DNA of 48,695 nucleotides from a virus: the IMG/VR virus record IMGVR_UViG_3300022413_000016, positions 1-48,695 of that record. One strand, 5' to 3'. The notes beneath the pieces are model-generated. The model made no database searches and had not been told where the DNA came from. It saw only the letters and a list, made by a program, of their open reading frames with translations. Position numbers and translations under genes: made by a program. Below, piece after piece: positions 12,732 through 19,804 of this stretch (positions within the stretch are counted from its first letter, which is position 1; every line of letters begins with the position of its first letter).

Positions 12732-14677
12732 CCGCGACTGAAATTTACCGAAACGCCTTTGCGGTCGCGCTCACGCCCGAGCGGCGGCTTTCCGTGTCCG
12801 AATGGTCGGATAGATATCGGCGTTTGACCCTACGCAGCTCGGGCGAGCCGGGCCGATACCGCACGTCGCGGACGCCGTACCTCCGCGAAATCATGGATTG
12901 CCTATCGGTCGAGTCCTCGGTGCAAAAAGTCGTCGTAATGAAGGGCGCCCAGGTTGGCTATACCGAGGCGGGTAACAATTGGCTCGGGTACATAATCGAC
13001 CACGCGCCCGGCCCTATCCTCGCCGTACAACCGACGATCGACGTCGCGCGCCGGTTTTCCCGGCAACGCCTCGACACGTTGCTAGAGGATTCGCCCCGCC
13101 TGGCGGCGAAGGTTGTCCAACGCTCATCGCGGCAGGCGGCTAACTCGACCAACCTAAAGGAATTCCCATCGGGAATGCTCCTCCTGACCGGCGCCAATAG
13201 CGCCGCGGGCTTGCGCATGATTACCGCGCGCTACTTGTTCCTCGACGAGGTCGACGCTTTCGCGATCGACGCCGACGGCGAGGGCGACCCGATCCTCCTC
13301 GCTCGCCGCTCTACTCGCACGTTCGGCACGCGCTCTAAGATGCTAATGGGTTCGACGCCTACCTCGACGGGGACCTCGAGAATCGAACAGGCTTACGAAC
13401 AAAGCGACCAATCGGTTTTTATGGTTACGTGCCCCGATTGCGATCGCGAGCAAGAGGTCAAATGGCCGGCGATCATCTACGAAAAGGATCCCGACGACCC
13501 GACGCGCGTCCTCGACGGCTCGGTCGGCTTGCGTTGCCAGGGGTGCGCGGTGCTGATTCCCGAGACGCAAAAGCGCCTCCTCCTCGAGGGCGGGCGGTGG
13601 GTCGCTAAGGTCCCTTCGCGCTCGAGCAGGGTCCGCGGCTTTCATATCTCGGGCCTGCTCGCCCCGCCGGGGTGGTTTTCCTGGACCGAGGCGGCCGAGC
13701 TCTGGCTCGAGGCCAAGGGCAAGCCCGAGCAACTCCGGGTATTTGTAAACCAGGTCCTCGGCGAGACCTTTCGCGAGACGGGGGAAATGCCCGACTGGAA
13801 GGTCCTATTTTCGCGCCGCGAGCCGTACCGGCTCGGCACGGTGCCCGAGGGGGGCCTCGTGCTTACGGCCGGGGCCGACGTCCAGGCGGACCGGATCGAG
13901 GTCGAGGTCGTGGCCTGGGGTCCGGAACGGGAATCCTGGTCGGTCGACTACGTCGTAATCCCGGGCGATCCGGCCGAGCCCGACCCCTGGCACGGCCTCG
14001 AGCAGGTCCTAAAGCGCCCCTATCCGATGGCCGGCCAGGAAGGGCGCGAGCTCCGGATAAAGCTCGCGGCGATCGACGCCGGTTACCTGCAAACGCACGT
14101 CGTCGAGGCCTGCCGGCGGATCGGGCGCTATCTCGCGATCCCTATCAAGGGCCGCGACAAGTACCCGCAGCTAATCGGCCCCCCGACGGCGGTCGAGGTC
14201 AAACGGGCGGGCAAGCGCATAAAGCGGGGGGGGAAGCTCTGGCCCCTGGGGACCGATATCGCGAAACACGAGCTTTATGCAAACCTCCGCCAGATGCCCC
14301 CGGCGGAAGGGGAGCGCACCCCAAACGGCTTCGCCCATTTCCCCGAGTACGCCGAGGAGTATTTCCGGCAACTATGCGCGGAGCAATGCACCCCGCACGT
14401 CGTCAAGGGCTCCGGCGGGGCGGCCCCGAGGCGGGTTTTCGCGTGGGAAAAAATCCGAGAGCGAAACGAGGCTCTCGACTGCCGGGTCTACGCCCGGGCG
14501 GCCGCGGCAATCGTCGGGGTGGACCGTTGGGGGCCGGAGGATTGGCTCGCCCTCGCATCCGGGGCGGTTTCCGAGAATACTCCCAAGGGCAAGCCCGAGA
14601 CCCGCAAGCCCAAGCTACCCCGCAGGACAGGCCCGATAATCGACCCGAATAAATGGCGTGGACGACCAAAGATCTAG
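12728..14677 (+). CDS. Terminase large subunit (GpA family)
   Basis: About 649 residues. The conserved GpA N-terminus (ALTPERRLSVSEWSDRYR, then PGRYRTSRTPYLREIMD) begins within a few codons of 12728, so translation should start at CTG 12728 or ATT 12725. A TTG at 12683 would add a methyltransferase-overlapping tail absent in the family. The Walker A-like segment is VVVMKGAQVGYTEAG (about 68-82) and the Walker B region RYLFLDEVDAF (about 169-179). CPDC and CQGC form a zinc site in the middle. LTAGADVQADRIEVEV marks the RNase H-like nuclease part. This ATPase/nuclease cuts and pumps DNA into the prohead. Confidence 0.9.
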   Translation: MTATEIYRNAFAVALTPERRLSVSEWSDRYRRLTLRSSGEPGRYRTSRTPYLREIMDCLSVESSVQKVVVMKGAQVGYTEAGNNWLGYIIDHAPGPILAVQPTIDVARRFSRQRLDTLLEDSPRLAAKVVQRSSRQAANSTNLKEFPSGMLLLTGANSAAGLRMITARYLFLDEVDAFAIDADGEGDPILLARRSTRTFGTRSKMLMGSTPTSTGTSRIEQAYEQSDQSVFMVTCPDCDREQEVKWPAIIYEKDPDDPTRVLDGSVGLRCQGCAVLIPETQKRLLLEGGRWVAKVPSRSSRVRGFHISGLLAPPGWFSWTEAAELWLEAKGKPEQLRVFVNQVLGETFRETGEMPDWKVLFSRREPYRLGTVPEGGLVLTAGADVQADRIEVEVVAWGPERESWSVDYVVIPGDPAEPDPWHGLEQVLKRPYPMAGQEGRELRIKLAAIDAGYLQTHVVEACRRIGRYLAIPIKGRDKYPQLIGPPTAVEVKRAGKRIKRGGKLWPLGTDIAKHELYANLRQMPPAEGERTPNGFAHFPEYAEEYFRQLCAEQCTPHVVKGSGGAAPRRVFAWEKIRERNEALDCRVYARAAAAIVGVDRWGPEDWLALASGAVSENTPKGKPETRKPKLPRRTGPIIDPNKWRGRPKI

Positions 14678-14895
14678 CCGACCTTGAGGAGGCGATCGCC
14701 TCGGGGGCGTTATCCGTCCGCTACCAAACCGAGCAGGGCGAGCGCGAGGTCCGCTACCGATCGTCCGCGGACATGCTCGCGCTTCGCCGGCTCATGCGGA
14801 CGCGGCTCGGGATCTCGACGGGTAAAGACCGGGTGACCTACGGAACCTTCGCGAAAGGGCTCGGCACGCCTCCCAAGCCGGGCGGGGCAATATGA
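14653..14895 (+). CDS. Head-tail joining protein, gpW-like
   Basis: 80 residues, close to the usual length of lambda gpW. Two helices flank a beta hairpin (SVRYQTEQGEREVRYRS, about 20-36). It lies between large terminase and portal genes, the standard place for gpW. The family protein closes the packaged head below the portal and provides the surface for tail attachment. It overlaps both neighbours. A recent paralog is at 161. Confidence 0.85.
   Translation: MAWTTKDLADLEEAIASGALSVRYQTEQGEREVRYRSSADMLALRRLMRTRLGISTGKDRVTYGTFAKGLGTPPKPGGAI
14725..14758. repeat. 34-bp identity shared with the second gpW-like gene
   Basis: Identical to 260-293, including synonymous positions; the rest of the two genes has diverged much more. 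Confidence 0.8.
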
Positions 14896-16430
14896 CGGAG
14901 TCAACTTTCCTCGAGCGGTGGGCGCCGGGTCTGGCGCTACGGCGCTCGCGTGCTCGGTTTCGCGCCGCGCAGTACCGAGACGCACGCCTCCGAATCGAAG
15001 CGGCAACCGTCGGGCGCCGCACTCAGGGATGGGTCGCGGCCGGCGGGTCGATGACAACCGAAACGGACTACTCGCTAAACCGTCTACGGGCTCGCGCGCG
15101 CGATCTCACGTTTAACAATGACCTCGCGGCGACGGCGGTCGAGGTTCTACAAAGCGCGCTAATCGGGACGGGGCTACGCCCGAAAGCAATGGCGAAGGCC
15201 AAGCGGCGCAACAGGACGGCGCAGGATCTTTGGAAAAATTGGGCCGAAACGACCGAGGTCGACCCCGAGGGGTTGCTCAATATTTACGCGATCCAATCGC
15301 TAGCGACGCGCTCCCTTGTCGAATCGGGCGAGGTCCTTTTGCGGCGTTGGCCCCGCCGGCGGAGCGACGGGCTCGCCGTTCCGCTACAAATCCAAATGCT
15401 CGAGGCGGATCATATCGACACGTCCAAAAGCGAAACCCTCGACGGCGGGAATCGCATAATCCAGGGCGTCGAATACCAGGGGAACCGGCGCGTCGCCTAT
15501 TGGCTCTATCCCGACCATCCGGGCGACTCGAGGCTCGTCCGCACGACCGAATCGGCCCGCGTGCCGGCCGGGGATATCGTCCATTTGCTCGAGGTCCTCC
15601 GGCCTGGCCAGGTCCGCGGGATTCCGCGCGGGACGCCCTGCCTACTCCGGATCCGCGATTGGGACGACTACGCCGACGCGCAGCTCGTCCGCCAAAAGCT
15701 CGCGGCTTGCTTCGTGGCTTTCGTCCACGATATCGAGGCCGGCGACGATAACCCGGCCGTCGCGGCGGCGGGCTTCGAGGAGGAGGCCTTCGAGCCGGGT
15801 ATGACAAAGCAACTCCCGCCGGGCAAATCGGTAACCTTCGGCAACCCGCCCGGGGTCGAGGGCTTCGAGGACTACGCCCGGATAAACTTCCGCGGGATCG
15901 CTTCCGCCTTCCGCGTGACCTATGGCGAGCTCACGCAAGATTACTCGCAAGAGAATTTCTCGAGCTCGCGCTCGGCCGGGATCCCGATCCACCGGAGCCG
16001 CGAGCGCCTCCGCCGGCATACCCTGATTCCGCACCTGGGCGCGCGCCTATGGGGCTGGATGATCGACGCCGCGGTAACCGACGGGCGGCTCGACTCGCCC
16101 GACGTGCCGGCCGCCTGGCGCGCTCCGCGGCAATTCCTCACGGACCCCGCTCGGGAGATTCCGGCGCAAATCCGGGGCGTCCGGTCGGGTTTCCAAAGCA
16201 TTTCGGGCGCGATTCGCGAGCTTGGGGAGGAGCCGGAGGAGATTTTCGACGAGCTCGCCGAGGACTACGCCGCGATCGACGAGCGCGGGCTCGTGCTCGA
16301 GACCGACGGCCGGGTCCCGGTTGCCGGCTCCCCCGGAGCGCAGGGCGGGGAGGGCGGCGAGGGCTCCGGCGGGGCCGGCGGCGAGCGTAAGGACGGCGGG
16401 GATAAGGGCGACGAGGACGCCGAGGACTAG
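14892..16430 (+). CDS. Portal protein (lambda gpB family)
   Basis: 512 residues, the usual size. The lambda-family N-terminus is recognisable (LRRSRARFRAAQYRDARLRI, then DLTFNNDLAATAVEVLQSAL and GTGLRPKA). The central clip and wing blocks include LIEADHID-like LEADHIDTSK and VTYGELTQDYSQENFSSSRS (about 340-360), a hallmark of this family. The C-terminal 45 residues are Gly/Asp/Glu-rich and disordered. Twelve copies form the vertex ring through which DNA enters and leaves. Confidence 0.92.
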   Translation: MTESTFLERWAPGLALRRSRARFRAAQYRDARLRIEAATVGRRTQGWVAAGGSMTTETDYSLNRLRARARDLTFNNDLAATAVEVLQSALIGTGLRPKAMAKAKRRNRTAQDLWKNWAETTEVDPEGLLNIYAIQSLATRSLVESGEVLLRRWPRRRSDGLAVPLQIQMLEADHIDTSKSETLDGGNRIIQGVEYQGNRRVAYWLYPDHPGDSRLVRTTESARVPAGDIVHLLEVLRPGQVRGIPRGTPCLLRIRDWDDYADAQLVRQKLAACFVAFVHDIEAGDDNPAVAAAGFEEEAFEPGMTKQLPPGKSVTFGNPPGVEGFEDYARINFRGIASAFRVTYGELTQDYSQENFSSSRSAGIPIHRSRERLRRHTLIPHLGARLWGWMIDAAVTDGRLDSPDVPAAWRAPRQFLTDPAREIPAQIRGVRSGFQSISGAIRELGEEPEEIFDELAEDYAAIDERGLVLETDGRVPVAGSPGAQGGEGGEGSGGAGGERKDGGDKGDEDAED

Positions 16431-16478
16431 ATAAGGGGGGTTGTTTTCCTACCTCGACTTGTGACAGAAAGGCAAAGC

Positions 16479-16997
16479 ATGAGACCCCCGGTAACGCTCT
16501 TTTCGGGCCGGCTACTCAAGCCCCGAGGCGCGCAGCGGCCCCAGGCGCTCGAGCTCGCGGGCAAGGTCCCGGCCGTCCAAACCTTCGCGGCGACCGCGCT
16601 TCCGGAGACCTTCGACGCCGATAAATTGACCTTCGAGGTAGTTTTCTACTCGGGCGCGAAGGTCCTCCGACAACGGTTTTTCGACGATCCTTTCGAGCTC
16701 CGCCTATCGCTTGCCCCCGACGCCGTCCGTATGGGTCGGATTCAAAGCGGCCGGGCGGCCTTCACGATCGACCACGCGCGGAGCATTCGCGACACGATCG
16801 GAATTATCGAAAGCGCCAGCCTGGGCGCCGACGCGCGCGCGCGGGTGCGACTCTCGCAACGCGACGACGTCGCGCCTATCGCTATGGATATCCAGGCGGG
16901 GATCTTGAAAAGCGTTTCAATGGAAGCGGCGATTTACGCGACGAATGACGTTACCGAAAAAACGGATAAGCTCGAGCAAATCGAGGCGATCGATTGA
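16479..16997 (+). CDS. Prohead protease, 5' part of a protease-capsid reading frame
   Basis: 172 residues from the ATG at 16479, six bases after AAAGG; a GTG at 16461 is an alternative. It resembles the ClpP-like/HK97-type protease half of protease-capsid fusion proteins: RAAFTIDHARS with the expected catalytic His (H99) and GILKSVSMEA with the expected Ser (S147). It ends at an in-frame TGA (16995-16997) where relatives have Trp in a DWEP...SLV motif. The same frame continues without interruption into the capsid gene. Either the two halves are now separate proteins, or some ribosomes read through UGA. Confidence 0.85.
   Translation: MRPPVTLFSGRLLKPRGAQRPQALELAGKVPAVQTFAATALPETFDADKLTFEVVFYSGAKVLRQRFFDDPFELRLSLAPDAVRMGRIQSGRAAFTIDHARSIRDTIGIIESASLGADARARVRLSQRDDVAPIAMDIQAGILKSVSMEAAIYATNDVTEKTDKLEQIEAID
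16995..16997 (+). other. In-frame UGA between protease and capsid
   Basis: The frame reads EAID-TGA-EPMAVSLVSVGAD. Relatives have AVDWEPMEISLV or similar here, so one G-to-A change turns Trp TGG into TGA. The next ATG (17004) lies six bases downstream and could restart translation. UGA clearly works as a stop at many other genes in this genome (ATGA overlaps), so general recoding is excluded. Confidence 0.8.
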
Positions 16998-17003
16998 GAG
17001 CCG

Positions 17004-18467
17004 ATGGCGGTCTCTCTCGTTTCCGTCGGCGCGGACGCCGACGCGGAAGTATTAGCGGCGCTCGAGGCGAGCGGCCGGACCTATTTTCTACCCGAGGCCC
17101 AAGTAGAGGCTAACCAAATGGATAACCAAGACCCCGAAACGAGCGTCGACGCGACGGGCGCCGGCGAGGCCGAGCTCGAGCAGGCGCGGACCGAAACCCT
17201 CGAGCAGGAGCGCGCGCGGGTCTCGACCATTACGGACGAATGCCAGCGGGTCGGCTTGGCCGATAACGCGAAGGACTACATTCAGCGCGGTTTGACCGTG
17301 GAAGCGTTCCGCGGCGAGCTCCTCGACGCGATCGCAACGCGCGCCGAAAGCAACGGCGGCGAGGGACACGGGCAATACCACGTCGGCGAGGGGCAGGTCG
17401 AAAAGCTCCAACTCGCGGCGGTTGAGGCGGTGATCGCGCGCGGCGGCCACGTCCCGGGCATGAGCCGCGCGGATATTTCCGACTCCGGCCGCGAGGTAAT
17501 GGGGATGAGTCTTATTCGCCTCGCCGAGGCGGTGCTCGAGGCGCGCAATCCCGGTTCGACGCGCGGCAAGGGGCCGATGGGGATCGCTACGCTCGCGTTC
17601 CATTCGACTAGCGATTTCCCCTCCATCCTGGCGGACATTCAAAACAAAACCCTTCGCGCGGGATACGATGAAACGCCGCGAACGTGGATGCCGTTTACGC
17701 GCGAGACCACGGCTAACGACTTCAAAACCATTCAACGGACCCAGCTCGGCGAAGCTCCGAGCCTGCTCAAGGTCCCCGAGGGCGCGGAAATTACCGAGGG
17801 CACGATCGGCGACGCGAAGGAGCGTTATGCGCTCGCGACCTACGCCCGGATTTTCTCGGTTACCCGGCAAACGCTGATAAACGACGACCTCGACGCGCTC
17901 TCGCGTATGCCGTTCATGTACGGCGCCGCGGCCTCACGCCTCGAGTCTGACCTCGTGTGGGGAATCCTGACGGCTAACGCGGTCATGGATGACGGGATCG
18001 CGCTTTTCCACGCTTCGCATGGAAACCTCGAAACCGGGGACGTCGGACAGGCGAGTTTTACGGCAATGCGCAAAGCGGCGCGATTGCAAACGGGCGTCGG
18101 CGGCGTGGCAAAGCTGAACATCGACCTTCGTTACCTCATGGTTCCGCCCTCGCAAGAGGTCGACGCCTTGAAAGAAACGACACTGATTACCCCGGCCCAA
18201 TCCTCGAACGTAAACGTATTCCAAGGGGCGTTCGACGCGGTAATCGTCGAGGCGCGGCTCGAGGACACGAGCACGACCGAGTTTTACATGAGCGCGCGTC
18301 CGGGCCAAATCGACACGCTCGAGCTTGCGCGCCTGGTCGACTCCCCGGTTCCGAGAATCGAATCGCAAATCGGGTTCGAAATCGACGGCGTCCGATTCAA
18401 GGCGGCGCACGATTGCGCCGCGGCGGCGATCGATTACCGCGGCCTGGTCAAGTCCTCCGGCGTCTAA
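17004..18467 (+). CDS. Major capsid protein with N-terminal scaffold-like region
   Basis: 487 residues from the ATG six bases after the UGA; an ATG at 17118 could give a shorter form. Residues 1-40 are the tail of the protease domain (VSLVSVGADADAEVL). About 40-180 is charged and helical (ELEQARTETLEQERARVSTI), as in scaffolding domains that are cut off during maturation. The rest is an HK97-fold capsid of the protease-capsid fusion family: SDFPSILADIQNKTLRAGYD, RTFLP-like RTWMPFTRET, LATYARIFSVTRQTLINDDL and ALFHASHGNL are all family hallmarks. It builds the icosahedral head. Confidence 0.9.
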   Translation: MAVSLVSVGADADAEVLAALEASGRTYFLPEAQVEANQMDNQDPETSVDATGAGEAELEQARTETLEQERARVSTITDECQRVGLADNAKDYIQRGLTVEAFRGELLDAIATRAESNGGEGHGQYHVGEGQVEKLQLAAVEAVIARGGHVPGMSRADISDSGREVMGMSLIRLAEAVLEARNPGSTRGKGPMGIATLAFHSTSDFPSILADIQNKTLRAGYDETPRTWMPFTRETTANDFKTIQRTQLGEAPSLLKVPEGAEITEGTIGDAKERYALATYARIFSVTRQTLINDDLDALSRMPFMYGAAASRLESDLVWGILTANAVMDDGIALFHASHGNLETGDVGQASFTAMRKAARLQTGVGGVAKLNIDLRYLMVPPSQEVDALKETTLITPAQSSNVNVFQGAFDAVIVEARLEDTSTTEFYMSARPGQIDTLELARLVDSPVPRIESQIGFEIDGVRFKAAHDCAAAAIDYRGLVKSSGV

Positions 18468-18488
18468 ACCAAGGGGAACCTAGTAACA

Positions 18489-18836
18489 ATGAACACGCGA
18501 GTACAAAGCGGGGCCACGATCGACTTTACCCTCGCCGGCACGGTGGCGGCGGGGGATGGGATCCTGATCGGAACGGCGGGTATCGTCGGCGTATGCACGA
18601 CCGACGGCGTCAGCGGCGACACGATCGCGGTAGCGGTCGAGGGCGTCTACACGATGGCTATGGACGTCGCCGATACCGTCGCGCAGGGCGAGCCGCTCTA
18701 TTGGGACGACGGGAATAGTCGCTGGACGACCGTCGCGGCGGCCTCAAAATTTGCGGGCATCTGTTGGGAAGATGCCACGACCCAAACGACCGTAAAGGTC
18801 AAGCTCGTAAACGGCGGCAAGGACGTCCTCGGCTAG
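18489..18836 (+). CDS. Capsid decoration-like protein (DUF2190 family)
   Basis: 115 residues, all beta-like with many Gly, Thr and Val. FTLAGTVAAGDGILIGTAGI and AVAVEGVYTMAMDVADTVAQ followed by GEPLYWDD are typical of DUF2190 proteins that follow capsid genes and are thought to stabilise or decorate the head. Position right after the capsid gene supports this. Confidence 0.8.
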   Translation: MNTRVQSGATIDFTLAGTVAAGDGILIGTAGIVGVCTTDGVSGDTIAVAVEGVYTMAMDVADTVAQGEPLYWDDGNSRWTTVAAASKFAGICWEDATTQTTVKVKLVNGGKDVLG

Positions 18837-18845
18837 GGTGCCCGT

Positions 18846-19265
18846 ATGGCTTGGGCGCGACTAGCTTCGCTCGCCCAGCGGGCCGGACAACGGGCCTTCG
18901 GCGTCGAGGGCCTCGTTTCCTGGGAACCGAAAGCAACCGCCCCGGGGCCGGGCCTCCTGGTCGCCGGGGTGTTTTTCGAGGCCTGGCGCGAGCTCTCGCT
19001 GCAAACCGAGGCGGGGGTCGACGACCGCCGGCCGCACCTGGACCTAATGCTCGAGGACCTGCCGGCGGCCCCCGTCGAGGGCGACCGGGTCCGGATCCCC
19101 GGCACGGGCGGGAAGCTCTACGAAATCGTCGGCGACCGCCCCGACGGGGAGGGCGTCGTAACGCTTCCCCTTCACGAGGTCACGGTCGACGCGGGGGTCG
19201 GCGTGGGGCCTCCGCCGGCGGCGGCCTTGAGCGCGACGGCTTTCGGCTTGGCGGTGGTCGCGTGA
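18846..19265 (+). CDS. Head-tail connector (gpFII/stopper-like)
   Basis: 139 residues. The segment VEGDRVRIPGTGGKLYEIVG (about 79-98) resembles the beta-barrel core of gpFII-type head-tail joining proteins, and the gene order (decoration, connector, terminator) fits. The Ala/Val-rich C-terminus is unremarkable. It should attach to the gpW layer and form the tail docking surface. The stop overlaps the next GTG start. Confidence 0.6.
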   Translation: MAWARLASLAQRAGQRAFGVEGLVSWEPKATAPGPGLLVAGVFFEAWRELSLQTEAGVDDRRPHLDLMLEDLPAAPVEGDRVRIPGTGGKLYEIVGDRPDGEGVVTLPLHEVTVDAGVGVGPPPAAALSATAFGLAVVA

Positions 19266-19804
19266 GCCTCGAGGACATCCAGGCCCGAAAGGCCATCGTC
19301 GAGCGCCTGGTCGATCGCACGGCCGCAAAGGGGCGGGTTTTCTCGAATCGGACGCTCCCTATCCGCGTCGAGGACCTCCCGGCGATCTACGTCCAAATGC
19401 GGACGGTTCGCTCGCAGCTCTACATTGTGAGCGGGCGCCGCCAGTATCAACGCGAGCCCGACGTCGAAATCGAGTGCATAGCGGCTAAGGGCGCGGACGA
19501 CTTCGCCGACAACCTCGCCGACCTCATGGCCGAGGACGTCGAGGCGCTCCTCGAGCTCGACCCGACCCTGGGGGGGTGCATTTCCGACCTGTCGGTCGTG
19601 GGGGACGCTCGAGTAGGTATCGACGAGGAGGGCTCGCAACCCGTCGCCGCCGCAATCGTCCCGGTCCGCCTGGTCTACTTCAAGGACGCAATCGAATGCG
19701 ATCCCGCGGCGCTCGCGCACTTCGAGAGCCTGTCGGTCGTCTACGAAACGACCGGCGTTATGCCCCCGATCGCTCCCACCTTCTTACCCCCGAGCGGACC
19801 CTAG
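19262..19804 (+). CDS. Tail terminator-like protein (gpU-like)
   Basis: 180 residues from the GTG overlapping the previous stop. Order of elements fits tail terminators: an N-terminal helix (EDIQARKAIVERLVDRTAAK), a beta-strand block with RTLPIRVEDLPAIYVQMRT, and EPDVEIECIAAKGADDFADN followed by a helix. Such proteins cap the tail tube and join it to the head. Assignment rests on pattern and position. Confidence 0.65.
   Translation: MSLEDIQARKAIVERLVDRTAAKGRVFSNRTLPIRVEDLPAIYVQMRTVRSQLYIVSGRRQYQREPDVEIECIAAKGADDFADNLADLMAEDVEALLELDPTLGGCISDLSVVGDARVGIDEEGSQPVAAAIVPVRLVYFKDAIECDPAALAHFESLSVVYETTGVMPPIAPTFLPPSGP

Noticed and set aside
16995-16997. General reassignment of UGA to Trp
   Set aside because: Many genes here end at TGA in ATGA overlaps, so UGA is a working stop; only this site is unusual.
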